From assembly GCF_003431975.1 (NCBI RefSeq), contig NZ_CP027116.1:2356001-2420000 (forward strand): 64,000 bases of DNA, written 5' to 3'. Positions 35,544 through 45,200 of the stretch are shown here, piece after piece. Within the stretch, counting starts at the first letter, position 1. Each line of letters opens with the position of its first letter. Position numbers and translations under genes: made by a program. The notes under the pieces were generated by a model. That model had not been told where the DNA came from. It was given only the letters and a program-made list of their open reading frames with translations, and did no database searches. The DNA is from Bacillus pumilus. GTDB lineage: Bacteria; Bacillota; Bacilli; Bacillales; Bacillaceae.

Positions 35544-36040
35544 CGAAAAAAAGCATCCAAACGTTCGCAGCAGGAATGATTCTTGCAACTGGGGTTCTAG
35601 CCATCGTCTTTTTCCTCACTGGAAAAGATGAAGCAGCAGCTGATACAACCACAAAAGAAACCCTCGCAGCGAAAGTTACAGACACTGACGTGAAAAACTA
35701 TTTAGACTCTAAAAAGGAAGTCACTGTCAGCCGTGAAACGTACCAGCAGCTTCTTGACTATAAAGAAAAAGCGCTGAAGGCAAATGAAGACGGCGATTCT
35801 AAGAATGATAAACAAAATACGGACAAGCCTAAAGGCAAATCGATCAAATTCGTCATTAAAAACGGGATGAGTACAAGCGATGTTTCAGACATGCTGGAAA
35901 AAGACGGGATCATCAACTCGTCTAAAGACTTTAATGATTACGTGATTGATGCCGGCTATCATAAAGAAATTCGGGCAGGCAAGTTCAATTTAAAAACAGG
36001 AATGACATTTAAACAAATCGTCAAAGCCTTAACAAAATAA
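35540..36040 (+). CDS. yqzC: MltG-like LysM-like domain protein YqzC
   Basis: A 166-residue membrane-anchored protein. An N-terminal helix (about 8-28) precedes a charged linker with a Lys/Asp-rich stretch (about 65-95). The end (about 97-166; KFVIKNGMSTSDVSDMLEKD ... GKFNLKTGMTFKQIVKALTK) resembles the N-terminal domain of MltG/YceG, but the catalytic transglycosylase part is missing. It could bind peptidoglycan or a divisome partner; function unknown. It overlaps yqzD by four bases and ends in a strong terminator before the pst genes. Confidence 0.78.
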   Translation: MTKKSIQTFAAGMILATGVLAIVFFLTGKDEAAADTTTKETLAAKVTDTDVKNYLDSKKEVTVSRETYQQLLDYKEKALKANEDGDSKNDKQNTDKPKGKSIKFVIKNGMSTSDVSDMLEKDGIINSSKDFNDYVIDAGYHKEIRAGKFNLKTGMTFKQIVKALTK

Positions 36041-36044
36041 CAGC

Positions 36045-36082
36045 AAAAACCCCCTGGCGGCACCGACCTCCAGGGGGTTTTT
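36045..36082. terminator. bidirectional terminator yqzC/pstBB
   Basis: AAAAACCCCCTGG pairs with CCAGGGGGTTTTT, with runs on both sides. It lies between the convergent yqzC and pstBB. Confidence 0.92.
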
Positions 36083-36084
36083 GA

Positions 36085-36870
36085 TTATCCAAATCGACCA
36101 GATATATAATCATTCGTTCTTTGATCATTTGGCTCAGAAAACATTACATTCGTATCATTCACTTCAACAAGTTCCCCCATTAAGAAGAAAGCCGTTCGGT
36201 CTGATACCCTAGCCGCTTGCTGCATGTTATGCGTCACAATGGCAATCGTATATTTCTCTTTCAATTTCATAATCAATTCTTCAATCTTTAATGTTGAGAC
36301 TGGATCAAGTGCTGATGTTGGTTCATCCATTAATAAGATGTCTGGGCTTGTAGCAATGGCTCTTGCGATACAAAGACGCTGCTGCTGACCGCCAGAAAGG
36401 CCTAAAGCGGGCGCACTTAATCGATCTTTCACTTCATCCCATAGCGCAACATCTCGAAGCGCCTTTTCAGCGATTTCTTTCAATTGCTGTTTGCTCTTTA
36501 CTCCGTGAATTCTTGGTCCATATACGACATTTTCAAAAATAGACTGAGGGAATGGATTCCCTTTTTGAAACACCATGCCGACATTTTTACGCAGTTCGAC
36601 TAAATCGACGCGGCCTTTTAGAATATTATCACCGTTATACATCATATCCCCGGTCATTTTCACTCCTGGCACTGTTTTGACCATGAGATTTAAGGCTTTA
36701 ATAAACGTTGACTTTCCGCAGCCAGACGGGCCGATAATCGCTGTAACTTCATGCTCTCTAATGGCTAAATCAATATGCTTTAGTGCATGATGCTGCCCAT
36801 ACCAAAGATTCATATCATTTACACGAAACACTTCTTTTTTTGCTGTTTCAGTTGCTACTGCATTCATCAA
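36085..36870 (-). CDS. pstBB: Phosphate ABC transporter ATP-binding protein PstB2
   Basis: A 261-residue ABC ATPase of the high-affinity phosphate transporter. Walker [10 protein letters not shown], signature LSGGQQQRL, Walker [15 protein letters not shown] and the H-loop IVTHNMQQA are all present. It is the second of two adjacent pstB genes, as in B. subtilis. The gene is last in pstS-pstC-pstA-pstBA-pstBB, 12 bp after pstBA. The [11 protein letters not shown] ending is typical of PstB. Confidence 0.95.
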   Translation of the reverse strand: MMNAVATETAKKEVFRVNDMNLWYGQHHALKHIDLAIREHEVTAIIGPSGCGKSTFIKALNLMVKTVPGVKMTGDMMYNGDNILKGRVDLVELRKNVGMVFQKGNPFPQSIFENVVYGPRIHGVKSKQQLKEIAEKALRDVALWDEVKDRLSAPALGLSGGQQQRLCIARAIATSPDILLMDEPTSALDPVSTLKIEELIMKLKEKYTIAIVTHNMQQAARVSDRTAFFLMGELVEVNDTNVMFSEPNDQRTNDYISGRFG

Positions 36871-36882
36871 AATTCACCCGCC

Positions 36883-37695
36883 TTATCCAAATCGACCATT
36901 GATATAGTCTTCTGTTTTTTGCTGCGCAGGACGTGTAAAGATACGTTCTGTGGCATCATATTCTACTAGATCTCCGTTTAGGAAAAAGGCTGTACGATCT
37001 GATACACGGAGCGCTTGCTGCATGTTGTGTGTCACAATGACGATTGAATAATCGTTTTTCAATTCCCCTAATAGTTCTTCGATTTTCGCATTTGAGATAG
37101 GGTCTAAGGCAGACGCCGGTTCATCTAATAGCAGAACACTTGGTTTCATCGCAAGTGTACGTGCAATACAGAGGCGCTGCTGCTGACCGCCTGACAATGA
37201 CAAAGCAGAGCGGTGCAGACGATCCTTCACCTCATCCCATAGCGCTGCCTTTGTTAAGCTTTCCTCAACAGCATCATCAAGCACGGATTTTCTTTTTTCT
37301 CCGGCATACTTTAACGCATGGGTAATGTTATTGTAAATCGATTTAGGAAATGGATTTGGTTTTTGGAAGACCATGCCGATTTCTCTTCTTAAATTCACCA
37401 CATTAATACGGTCATCCAAAATATTTAACCCTTCGTACATAATCGCCCCTTCACTTTTCGCACCTGGAATCAAGTCGTTCATGCGGTTAATGCTGCGTAA
37501 AAAGGTTGATTTCCCGCAGCCGGATGGGCCGATTAATGCGGTAATCGCGTTTTTCTCAATTTCGAATGAAATCTGATTGACCGCTCTTTTTTCACCATAA
37601 TAAATGCTTAAATCCTGCACCTGTAAAATCTGTTCCGCTTGAAGTGGAGCCTTTTTCGCTGCAATCTCTTTTTTTTCTGCTAGCATTTGAACCAT
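36883..37695 (-). CDS. pstBA: Phosphate ABC transporter ATP-binding protein PstB1
   Basis: A 270-residue ABC ATPase for phosphate uptake with [30 protein letters not shown] and IVTHNMQQA. It begins with a short non-conserved extension ([14 protein letters not shown]) not shared with pstBB. It is 23 bp after pstA and 12 bp before pstBB, so the operon carries two related ATPases. Whether they act as a pair or alternate cannot be told from sequence. Confidence 0.95.
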   Translation of the reverse strand: MVQMLAEKKEIAAKKAPLQAEQILQVQDLSIYYGEKRAVNQISFEIEKNAITALIGPSGCGKSTFLRSINRMNDLIPGAKSEGAIMYEGLNILDDRINVVNLRREIGMVFQKPNPFPKSIYNNITHALKYAGEKRKSVLDDAVEESLTKAALWDEVKDRLHRSALSLSGGQQQRLCIARTLAMKPSVLLLDEPASALDPISNAKIEELLGELKNDYSIVIVTHNMQQALRVSDRTAFFLNGDLVEYDATERIFTRPAQQKTEDYINGRFG

Positions 37696-37718
37696 ATCCC
37701 CTTCACACCTCTCACAAT

Positions 37719-38603
37719 TTATTTTGACGTAAGCTTTTTATGAATAAATGAACCAAGCCATCTAGCTGCTAAGTTGAACAATAAGACTGACAGCACAAGT
37801 ACGGCTGATGCACCATTTGCAATGGCCTCTGCATCTGGAATGATTCCTTGTGTATTGACGTTCCATATATGAACGGCTAAAGTTTCTGCCGGTCTAAAAA
37901 CATTCAGTGGTGACGTATCAGAAAACGGACTCCAGTTTGTGAAATCAAGACGCGGTGTGGTGAGACCAGCTGTGAAAAGAAGCGCAGCCGCCTCTCCGAA
38001 GACTCTTCCTGATGCTAAAATCGCACCTGTAATAATAGAAGGAATTGCACCTGGAATAAGGACCGTTTTGACCGTATGCCACTTCGTTACACCGAGCGCA
38101 AGTGATGCTTCCTTTTGATCTTTCGGTACAGAGCGTAGCGCGTCTTCTGTCACCCTGACCATCACTGGCAGGTTAAACACCGTGAGCGCAAGAGCTCCTC
38201 CAATGATCGTATAACCCCAGCCTGTTAAATTCACAAACATGAGTAAACCAAACATCCCAATGACGATAGAAGGAAGTGAAGACAGCACTTCAATACATGT
38301 ACGAATAAAATCTGTGACTTTGTTTTGAGGCGCATACTCTGCCATATACACTCCGCCGCCGACACCAAGCGGTACTGTGATCAGCATCGTAATAAATAAA
38401 ATGTAAAACGAGTTAAACAGCTGATCCCTGATGCCGCCGCCAGAGCCAATCGCACTTGAGCGAGTCGTTAAAAAGTCAAAGTTTAATTCTTTTGCACCGT
38501 TGAAAATGATATAAGAAAACAAGCCAACGAGGATCGCCGTAATAATAGCGGCACATAACCCAAATACAAACGTGGCAAAACGATCGGTCATTTTGCTATT
38601 CAT
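37719..38603 (-). CDS. pstA: Phosphate ABC transporter permease PstA
   Basis: A 294-residue membrane permease with six hydrophobic segments and the binding-protein-dependent transport motif ([22 protein letters not shown] region) that contacts the ATPase. It partners PstC to form the phosphate channel. The start codon overlaps the pstC stop by one base, showing translational coupling. Confidence 0.94.
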   Translation of the reverse strand: MNSKMTDRFATFVFGLCAAIITAILVGLFSYIIFNGAKELNFDFLTTRSSAIGSGGGIRDQLFNSFYILFITMLITVPLGVGGGVYMAEYAPQNKVTDFIRTCIEVLSSLPSIVIGMFGLLMFVNLTGWGYTIIGGALALTVFNLPVMVRVTEDALRSVPKDQKEASLALGVTKWHTVKTVLIPGAIPSIITGAILASGRVFGEAAALLFTAGLTTPRLDFTNWSPFSDTSPLNVFRPAETLAVHIWNVNTQGIIPDAEAIANGASAVLVLSVLLFNLAARWLGSFIHKKLTSK

Positions 38604-39529
38604 TAAATTTTCCTCCTAGACGACAAGTATCTGATAATGAGTATGAACAGAAATGATACAACTAGAAGGACAAGTCCCATTGACCAAAGTGTATTGTTTT
38701 CAACACTTCCATACGTTGTGTGACCCATGTTTAACGTAATGATGGTTGTTAATGTACCAGCTGTATCCATAATGCTCTCTGGTAAATTACGTGTGTTTCC
38801 AATGACCATCTGAACTGCAAGGGCTTCTCCAAATGCTCTAGCCATTCCAAGAACGACCGCTGTCATTAATGTTGGCAGAGCTGCCGGGACAAGCACACGT
38901 CTAATCGTTTGCCATCTTGTCGCGCCTAATGCATACGATCCTTCACGTAAGCTTTTTGGAAGTGAAGCCATTGCGTCAGTTGCAATGGATGTAACGGTTG
39001 GCAGAATCATAATAGATAGGACAATCGTTCCTGCTAGCACGCTGTGCCCTGAGCCGCTCGACTTGAAATGTGCGATAAACGGTACCAATACTGTAAGACC
39101 TATGAATCCGTAAACAACGGATGGAATCCCTACAAGCAATTCAATGACTGGCTGGAGAATTTTACGTCCCCATGCAGGGGCAATTTCTGTCATAAAGATT
39201 GCGCCTGCAATGCCTAGCGGCGCTGCAATGAGAGCCGATAGAAGTGTGACGGCGATTGATCCAAAGATAAAAGGAAAAGCGCCGTACTGCGGGTTTTCTG
39301 CTGTTGGGTTCCAATTGATACTGGTTAAGAACTCAATTGGGCTTACACCATTTACGATGAAAGATTGTAAACCCTTAATGCCAAGGAAGATGGTGATGGC
39401 GATAGATACAGCAATCATTAAGAATGCACAGAATCTCACCAAAATACTTCCTCTTACTTCATCCATTTGCCTATTTTTCTTCGAGCTGATCAACCGATCG
39501 CTCGCTTCTGTATGTTCTATCTGCTTCAT
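38603..39529 (-). CDS. pstC: Phosphate ABC transporter permease PstC
   Basis: A 308-residue membrane permease. A polar N-terminus (about 1-25) precedes six hydrophobic segments; the EAA loop is REGSYALGATRWQTIRRVLVPAA. It pairs with PstA. It follows pstS by 76 bp, a gap with an imperfect stem (GAAAAGTGAAAAGCTCCACTTTTC around 39560-39590) that may stop part of the transcripts and keep pstS in excess. Confidence 0.94.
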   Translation of the reverse strand: MKQIEHTEASDRLISSKKNRQMDEVRGSILVRFCAFLMIAVSIAITIFLGIKGLQSFIVNGVSPIEFLTSINWNPTAENPQYGAFPFIFGSIAVTLLSALIAAPLGIAGAIFMTEIAPAWGRKILQPVIELLVGIPSVVYGFIGLTVLVPFIAHFKSSGSGHSVLAGTIVLSIMILPTVTSIATDAMASLPKSLREGSYALGATRWQTIRRVLVPAALPTLMTAVVLGMARAFGEALAVQMVIGNTRNLPESIMDTAGTLTTIITLNMGHTTYGSVENNTLWSMGLVLLVVSFLFILIIRYLSSRRKI

Positions 39530-39559
39530 CTTTTTCTACACTCCTATGAATGTCATAAA

Positions 39560-39590
39560 AGGAAAAGTGAAAAGCTCCACTTTTCCTTCA
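39560..39590 (-). terminator. candidate stem-loop between pstS and pstC
   Basis: GGAAAAGTG pairs with CACTTTTCC around AAAAGCTC. It lies just after pstS and could be an attenuator or RNA-stabilising hairpin that gives more PstS than permease. Confidence 0.6.
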
Positions 39591-39605
39591 TCAGCAATTC
39601 AAGAC

Positions 39606-40523
39606 TTACTTATCTGTTTGTTTGCCTGTTGCGTCTCTTTCTACTTTCATATTAGAAACTGAGATGTAGCCTTGGTCTTTGACGATTTCTTTTTGTACTT
39701 CGTCACTCATAAGGTAATCTAAAAATTGTTTGGCTAGACCATCTGGCTCACCTTTTGTATAAGAGTGCTCGTAAGCCCAAATTGTATATTTACCGCTTTC
39801 TACATTGCCTTCTTCCGGTTTCACACCATCAATGCTAAGCGGTGTAATTTTGTCATCTGTTAAATAAGAGAATGCTAGGTATCCAATCGCACCTGGTGTT
39901 TCTGCAATCAGTTTTTTCACTGTGTTTGAAGAATCTTCTGTGATTCCTTCTGCAGGTGTTGCACCATCAAGTGCGTATTTCACGAATGTTGCACGTGTTC
40001 CTGAAGAATCAGGTCTGTTCACAAGCGTAATTTTTTGGTCTTTCCCACCAAGCTCTTTCCAGTTTTTGATTTTACCAGTGAAGATTTTTTTCAATTCGTC
40101 CTTTGTGATGTCTTTGACACCAACTTCAGGGTTTACAGCTGCGGCCATTCCAACAACTGCTACTTTGTGGTCTTTTAAAGCTTTTGCGTCGATTCCGTCT
40201 TTCTCTTCTGCGAATACATCTGAGTTACCAATTTGTACAGATCCTTCTGATACTTGAGAAAGTCCTGTTCCTGAACCGCCGGCTTGTACTTGAATATCGG
40301 CTTTTGGATGTTTATCCATGAATTTTTCTGCTGCCGCAAGAACTAAAGGCTGCATCGCAGATGATCCTGAGATGGTAATGGAACCTGATGCCTCATCTTT
40401 GTTTGAAGCATTTCCTTTACTGTCTTTTGAATCTCCGCTTGAGCTGCTGTTTCCGCATGCTGTAACGAATGCTAACAATGCGATAGTAAGGAAAGTAAGC
40501 AGCCATAATTTGTTCTTTTTCAT
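39606..40523 (-). CDS. pstS: Phosphate-binding lipoprotein PstS
   Basis: A 305-residue phosphate-binding lipoprotein. The signal peptide ends in the lipobox AFVTAC with Cys23 as lipidation site, followed by a Ser/Lys/Asp-rich linker. The binding domain shows SGSSAMQP and the RPDSSGTRATF phosphate loop. Outer-face receptor for the PstCAB transporter. A four-repeat PhoP box lies 55-93 bp upstream, so it should be induced in phosphate starvation. Confidence 0.96.
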   Translation of the reverse strand: MKKNKLWLLTFLTIALLAFVTACGNSSSSGDSKDSKGNASNKDEASGSITISGSSAMQPLVLAAAEKFMDKHPKADIQVQAGGSGTGLSQVSEGSVQIGNSDVFAEEKDGIDAKALKDHKVAVVGMAAAVNPEVGVKDITKDELKKIFTGKIKNWKELGGKDQKITLVNRPDSSGTRATFVKYALDGATPAEGITEDSSNTVKKLIAETPGAIGYLAFSYLTDDKITPLSIDGVKPEEGNVESGKYTIWAYEHSYTKGEPDGLAKQFLDYLMSDEVQKEIVKDQGYISVSNMKVERDATGKQTDK

Positions 40524-40577
40524 TTCAAGAATACCCCCTGAATAATTTGTCCTACGAGTAATACATTAAAGGTTCTT

Positions 40578-40616
40578 TATTAATTTCGTTTAAATGGAAT
40601 GTTAAGGTTTTGTAAA
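40578..40616 (-). promoter_or_regulatory. PhoP (PHO) box array upstream of pstS
   Basis: On the minus strand four hexamers, TTTACA, TTAACA, TTTAAA and TTAATA, start at 40616, 40605, 40594 and 40583, an exact 11-bp period. They fit the TT(A/T/C)ACA direct repeats bound by PhoP~P. Confidence 0.85.
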
Positions 40617-40695
40617 TGTCGAAGTTTTGTAGATATCTTGCGAGGATTTTTATGAATTTTGTCAATTCAACTCGAATTTTTTGAAGAAAACGTAA

Positions 40696-40725
40696 AAAAA
40701 CGCCCACAAAAAGTGAGCGTTTTTA
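40696..40725 (-). terminator. terminator of pbpA
   Basis: AAAAACGC with GCGTTTTT and CAC with GTG (one mismatch) around a short loop, with an A-run on the plus strand. It lies just after the pbpA stop. Confidence 0.8.
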
Positions 40726-40737
40726 CCTAGAAAAGGT

Positions 40738-42873
40738 CTAGTCATTTGTTTCTGCTTCATTTTCAATTTTATTTTTGTTCTTCGCTTGTGTATCATTGCT
40801 TTCCTGTTTTGATTTCAGCTCAAAATACTTGTCTAATACTTGTTCACCGATATCATTTGTGATCGGATAGCGCTTGTTATAGTCTTGATACACCCACGGT
40901 ACAACAACGGAAATGGCTACCTCCGGATTATCAGCAGGCGCATACGCCACAAGTGTTGTGTTATACGTCGGTGTGCCGCGCTTGCTTTTAATTGGACCGT
41001 CATAAAATGATTGAGCCGTTCCTGTTTTGCCAGCAGGGTTATATTTTTTATTTCCAAAGTTTGAATAGGCTGTCCCTCTTGGGTTCTGCATCACAAGCTT
41101 GAAGCCTTGCTGGACACGCTTGATTTCATCACTTGTCATGTCTAGCTTATTCAATACGTCAGGTTTAACGGATTCTGTCACAGCACCAATGCCGCGCTGC
41201 GGATCTGGCTCTCTCACTTCTTTAACAAGCTGCGGACGTAACCGATATCCGCCATTGGCAATCGTTGAAACGTATTGCGCCATTTGCAGCGGTGTAAATG
41301 TATCATATTGTCCAATTGCATAGTCAAGCAGGAGACCAGATTGTGTAGACGTTCCCCGGTAGCCTGTCGCTTCGTTTGGCAGGTCAATCCCTGTTTTAAC
41401 CCCAAGACCAAATTTACTGAAATTATAGCGGAACGTATCAAATGCTTTCGTATCGATTGGGAGCGGCTGGTTCTTACGATACTCCCCTTTTCCAACGGCG
41501 ATCGCTGTTTTGAACATATACACGTTGGATGAACGCTCTAGTGCCGTCAAATCATTAATGAGTCCCATATTTTGATAGGATTTCTTAGGCGGTGACTGCG
41601 CGATGTACAACGGTTCATCGTACTGTGTACTTCCGATGTGAAGCACGCCTGTTTTATAACCAGTCAGTACAGTTGCCCCTTTTACAGCTGAGCCCATCGC
41701 ATAAGATGATGTCATCGTTCCTAATGCGTAGTCATCGAATTTGTATTTTCCGTTTTTATTAGAAATCTGTTTCCCCGCAACTGAGAGAACTTCTCCATTT
41801 CTCGGGTCCATCATGACAACAAACGCACGATCAAGAAGCTCTGTCCCGCCTCTTTGTTTTGCACTTTTCAAGTTCTTTTCAATGATTTTTTCGACCGCTT
41901 TTTGCAGCTGAATATCAATCGTCAGCACAAGGTCTTTCCCGCTCTTTCCTTCTGTTAACACTTTGGAGCTTGTGACATTGCCTTCTTTATCCGTTGTACT
42001 TTGTTCTTTTTCTTTTTGACCTTGTAGCACATCTTCATATTGATATTCAAGGTAGCTTTTTCCTACACGATCATTTCGGCTGTAGCCGAGCGATAAATAG
42101 TGTTCAAGAAGTGACTGTGGAAGTCCTTCATCACTCGAAGATACACTGCCGAGCATACTGCGAAGCAGTCCTTTATACGGATAGCTACGTGACCAGTCTG
42201 TCGTGACATCCACACCTGGCAGCTCGTCCAAATGTTCAGAGACGTAAGCAATTTCGTCTGGCTTCACATCTTCATTTTTAATGAATTGAGGCGTAAGCGC
42301 ATAGCCAGAATCCATTTGCCTTTTAATCGCAAGCACTTGCAAGTCTTTTTTCGTCAGTTGATTCAATTCTTTGTCTGTAATTCGTTTCAGTTGAAGCTCA
42401 TATAATTTATCATCTGAGACCTTATCGTCACCCTTTAAATCTGATTCCTTTTGAACAAGCTTTTTCGCTTCATTTGGATGCGTTAAAATCCAGAAATCTT
42501 TTTTGTCACGATCGGTGATTTTTTTCGTACTCACATGAATCATATCCGCTAATTTTGTTGCCACTTTGAGCCGCTCTTCTTGTGAAGTTGTCGAGGTTCT
42601 CGTATATGTAATGGCATTTAGCGCTTTATTGCTGACAATCGTATCGTAGTTTCGATCGTAAATTTTTCCGCGCGGAGCAGATGAGCTGACATTCACATCC
42701 TCTTGTTTCTCTGCCTGCTTTTTATAATCTTCTCCATTGACAATTTGTACAAATCCGAGTCTTACCACAACACCAGTAAAAATAACAAACGCAGCCAAAA
42801 ATAGTAAATTTAGCCGTAGTGGAAGTGTTTTGCGCCCTTCCTTCGCGTCTTTTTTGTTTTTCTTGTTTCTCAT
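40738..42873 (-). CDS. pbpA: Class B penicillin-binding protein PbpA (PBP2-type)
   Basis: A peptidoglycan transpeptidase of about 711 residues for sidewall synthesis. A cytosolic basic N-terminus (KNKKDAKEGRK) and one membrane anchor (about 20-40) precede a dimerisation domain with the RGKIYDRN motif. The transpeptidase domain has SSYAMGSAVKG (SxxK near the catalytic Ser), the SSN-like RSSNVYMFKTA and the KTGTAQ triad. I start at ATG 42873, with AAAGGTGATGTG upstream; the frame extends to 42939 but crosses a hairpin. In B. subtilis pbpA and pbpH together keep rod shape. Confidence 0.94.
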   Translation of the reverse strand: MRNKKNKKDAKEGRKTLPLRLNLLFLAAFVIFTGVVVRLGFVQIVNGEDYKKQAEKQEDVNVSSSAPRGKIYDRNYDTIVSNKALNAITYTRTSTTSQEERLKVATKLADMIHVSTKKITDRDKKDFWILTHPNEAKKLVQKESDLKGDDKVSDDKLYELQLKRITDKELNQLTKKDLQVLAIKRQMDSGYALTPQFIKNEDVKPDEIAYVSEHLDELPGVDVTTDWSRSYPYKGLLRSMLGSVSSSDEGLPQSLLEHYLSLGYSRNDRVGKSYLEYQYEDVLQGQKEKEQSTTDKEGNVTSSKVLTEGKSGKDLVLTIDIQLQKAVEKIIEKNLKSAKQRGGTELLDRAFVVMMDPRNGEVLSVAGKQISNKNGKYKFDDYALGTMTSSYAMGSAVKGATVLTGYKTGVLHIGSTQYDEPLYIAQSPPKKSYQNMGLINDLTALERSSNVYMFKTAIAVGKGEYRKNQPLPIDTKAFDTFRYNFSKFGLGVKTGIDLPNEATGYRGTSTQSGLLLDYAIGQYDTFTPLQMAQYVSTIANGGYRLRPQLVKEVREPDPQRGIGAVTESVKPDVLNKLDMTSDEIKRVQQGFKLVMQNPRGTAYSNFGNKKYNPAGKTGTAQSFYDGPIKSKRGTPTYNTTLVAYAPADNPEVAISVVVPWVYQDYNKRYPITNDIGEQVLDKYFELKSKQESNDTQAKNKNKIENEAETND

Positions 42874-42902
42874 CACATCACCTTTTCTATCAAGAAAGAA
42901 AT

Positions 42903-42931
42903 GGCACCCCTTTTCGTGTATAAAAGGTGCC
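42903..42931. terminator. stem-loop between yqgE and pbpA
   Basis: GGCACC (42903-42908) pairs with GGTGCC (42926-42931), with TTTT/AAAA inside. It is about 30 bp before the pbpA start and could be a partial terminator of yqgE. Confidence 0.55.
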
Positions 42932-42995
42932 ATCATCATTTTAGCGGTTTTTCTATGATTTATCTAGAAATTTGATGTTCCATTGGTAAGAAATT

Positions 42996-44282
42996 TTACC
43001 TTTCTCCCTTAATAAGGTTCGTGTGAGAAACTGGCTTTTGACCGTCGGCCTCTTTCATATCAGCTGTTTTTTCTTTCAAATGAATATCTTTTACAAAATA
43101 ATAAATGAGTGTGTGCCCCGCTCCAAGCACAATGAGAGATGCAGGAATTCCAAGCTCATCACCTAGTAAGGTGACAGACAGAAGAAACAAAAGAATGGAA
43201 CAAATACGGCCTCCATTTAAAAATAGCTCTCTGACCACAATGTATTCAATTCGGGCTTTCCTTGCATACCTTGCATGGCCGATGACATCGTATGTTAAGG
43301 ATACATATGGAACAAGCAGCAGTGGATAGCCAATTGCGATAGCTACCGCATACATGAGAAGTGATACATAGGACAAGTGAAAGACGATCAAAAACAAAGC
43401 ACCGTATAAAATCAGCCCGCCAAGCATAATGGCTTTCTTCCGCCACTTTTTCTTAATCAGACGTGTAGCAAAGAAATAAGCAAAAAAGGCAACACCTGAG
43501 TTCACTAAACCAAACGTTCCGAGCGCAAGCTCACTGTTTGTTGCAATAAACACAAAAACACTGATTAAGAAGACAAAGACCCCTTCACGAAGCCCTTGGA
43601 AAAAATGAGCTGTTGTAATTTTACGCCAATTCTCATCTGCATGGCGTTCTTTCCATATTTGCTTGATGATGAATTTTCCTTTTGATTGTCTCCTTTTAAG
43701 GAAAAAACTCATCACAACCGCTAGTGAAAACAAAAAAAGCGATAACGTGAAAATCACCGTATAGCCTGTATCATCCGTTAATTGAGAAATGACGATCCCC
43801 GCAATAAGTGGCCCGATCATACCAGCGGTTGAGGTGAGCACTCCAAGAAAGCCATTAAAGAAATCCCTTGTGTCAGGCTCAGTGATTTCAAAGGTAAGTA
43901 CGTTAAAAGCCAGCCAGTAAAAACCATAGCCGATTCCAAGGACACTCCCTAATAAAACAAGCCGTGCAGCTGCTTGTTCTCCTGCCATTAAGACCATTAA
44001 ATAAAAAGCGGCTAAAAAAATGACGCCGAAACGAAGGACAAACGCCCGGTCTATCTTTTTAGCGAGCCGGCCAGCGAATAAAAACGTAATGGGCTGCAGC
44101 ACAACAATGGCCAGATTATAAATCGCAAGATCCGTGAATTTCCCAGACTGTTTCCATAAATACACGTTTACAAACGTATTTGAAAGCGCAATGGCAAGTC
44201 CATATAATCCGCCAATCGTGAGGAGGAGCAATAAATCTCTTGTGACATCCATGTCCCCGAACATTTTCTTTAATCTGCTCAT
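42996..44282 (-). CDS. yqgE: MFS transporter YqgE
   Basis: A membrane protein of about 428 residues with roughly twelve hydrophobic segments and an MFS loop (FAGRLAKKIDRAFVLRFG). It matches YqgE by its place between sodA and pbpA. Substrate unknown. I start at the ATG at 44282 (MSRLKKMF): the ATG at 44291 lies directly against AAAGGAG. A polar end (EKTADMKEADGQKPVSH) follows the last helix. Confidence 0.85.
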   Translation of the reverse strand: MSRLKKMFGDMDVTRDLLLLLTIGGLYGLAIALSNTFVNVYLWKQSGKFTDLAIYNLAIVVLQPITFLFAGRLAKKIDRAFVLRFGVIFLAAFYLMVLMAGEQAAARLVLLGSVLGIGYGFYWLAFNVLTFEITEPDTRDFFNGFLGVLTSTAGMIGPLIAGIVISQLTDDTGYTVIFTLSLFLFSLAVVMSFFLKRRQSKGKFIIKQIWKERHADENWRKITTAHFFQGLREGVFVFLISVFVFIATNSELALGTFGLVNSGVAFFAYFFATRLIKKKWRKKAIMLGGLILYGALFLIVFHLSYVSLLMYAVAIAIGYPLLLVPYVSLTYDVIGHARYARKARIEYIVVRELFLNGGRICSILLFLLSVTLLGDELGIPASLIVLGAGHTLIYYFVKDIHLKEKTADMKEADGQKPVSHTNLIKGER

Positions 44283-44357
44283 ACATTTCATTCTCCTTTT
44301 CTACACAATAGTCTGTCTCATCAAAAGGCAGATATGTAAAAAAAGGAGGGAAAATAT

Positions 44358-44392
44358 AAAAAGACCTGCTTCTCTAAAGAGCAGGTCTTTTT
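44358..44392 (-). terminator. terminator of sodA
   Basis: AAAAAGACCTGCT pairs with AGCAGGTCTTTTT around nine bases. On the minus strand it follows the sodA stop. Confidence 0.92.
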
Positions 44393-44403
44393 CATCATAT
44401 GAT

Positions 44404-45012
44404 TTATTTAGCTTCGCTGTAAAGGCGAGCCACTTCATCCCAGTTTACAACATTCCAGAAAGCTGAAATGTAATCAGGACGACGGTTTTGGTAGTTTAGG
44501 TAGTAAGCATGCTCCCAAACGTCAAGTCCTAGAATTGGTGTTTTTCCTTCAGTTAAAGGAGAATCTTGGTTTGGTGTGCTTGTGATTTCAAGTTTACCAT
44601 TGTTCACAACAAGCCATGCCCAACCAGAACCAAAGCGTCCTGCAGCTGCTGCAGCGAAATCAGATTTGAATTTTTCAAATCCACCTAATTCTTTTTCGAT
44701 TGCATCTGCAAGTTCACCAGTTGGTGCGCCGCCACCGTTTGGTGAAAGAAGCGTCCAGAATAATGAGTGGTTAGCATGTCCTCCGCCATTGTTACGTACA
44801 GCTGTACGGATGTTTTCAGGCACAGAATTTAGGCTAGCCACTAGCTCTTCGATTGATTGATCTTCAAGAGCTGATACACCTTCGATTGCTTTGTTTAAAT
44901 TTGTTACGTATGTGTTGTGGTGTTTTGTGTGGTGAATCGTCATTGTTTCCTTGTCGATATGTGGTTCTAATGCATCGTAAGCATATGGTAATTCTGGAAG
45001 TTTAAAAGCCAT
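44404..45012 (-). CDS. sodA: Superoxide dismutase [Mn]
   Basis: A 202-residue cytosolic iron/manganese superoxide dismutase converting superoxide to oxygen and peroxide. The metal His residues are in [17 protein letters not shown] and HANHSLFW, and the signature [15 protein letters not shown] carries the last Asp and His. Sequence detail ([10 protein letters not shown]) fits the Mn-type. ATG with AAGGAGGAATTTTACCC upstream. A clear promoter lies at 45089-45117. Confidence 0.97.
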   Translation of the reverse strand: MAFKLPELPYAYDALEPHIDKETMTIHHTKHHNTYVTNLNKAIEGVSALEDQSIEELVASLNSVPENIRTAVRNNGGGHANHSLFWTLLSPNGGGAPTGELADAIEKELGGFEKFKSDFAAAAAGRFGSGWAWLVVNNGKLEITSTPNQDSPLTEGKTPILGLDVWEHAYYLNYQNRRPDYISAFWNVVNWDEVARLYSEAK

Positions 45013-45088
45013 GGGTAAAATTCCTCCTTAGAAATGTATGTACTGAAATGCTTCCTTAGCTTGTAAGCAAGCAATTCACCCTACTCAA

Positions 45089-45117
45089 AGAGTATCAAAA
45101 GAATCAGCTTGTTTCAA
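45089..45117 (-). promoter_or_regulatory. sigma-A promoter of sodA
   Basis: On the minus strand TTGAAA (45117-45112) and TACTCT (45094-45089) are 17 bp apart, about 77 bp before the sodA start. Confidence 0.65.
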
Positions 45118-45200
45118 CGTTATTGCTCATGATTTGAAACATTTCAGTGTTTATTTTGTATTTAGCCCTTTAGAAGAAGATTTAAACATCCTTTTTCCAT

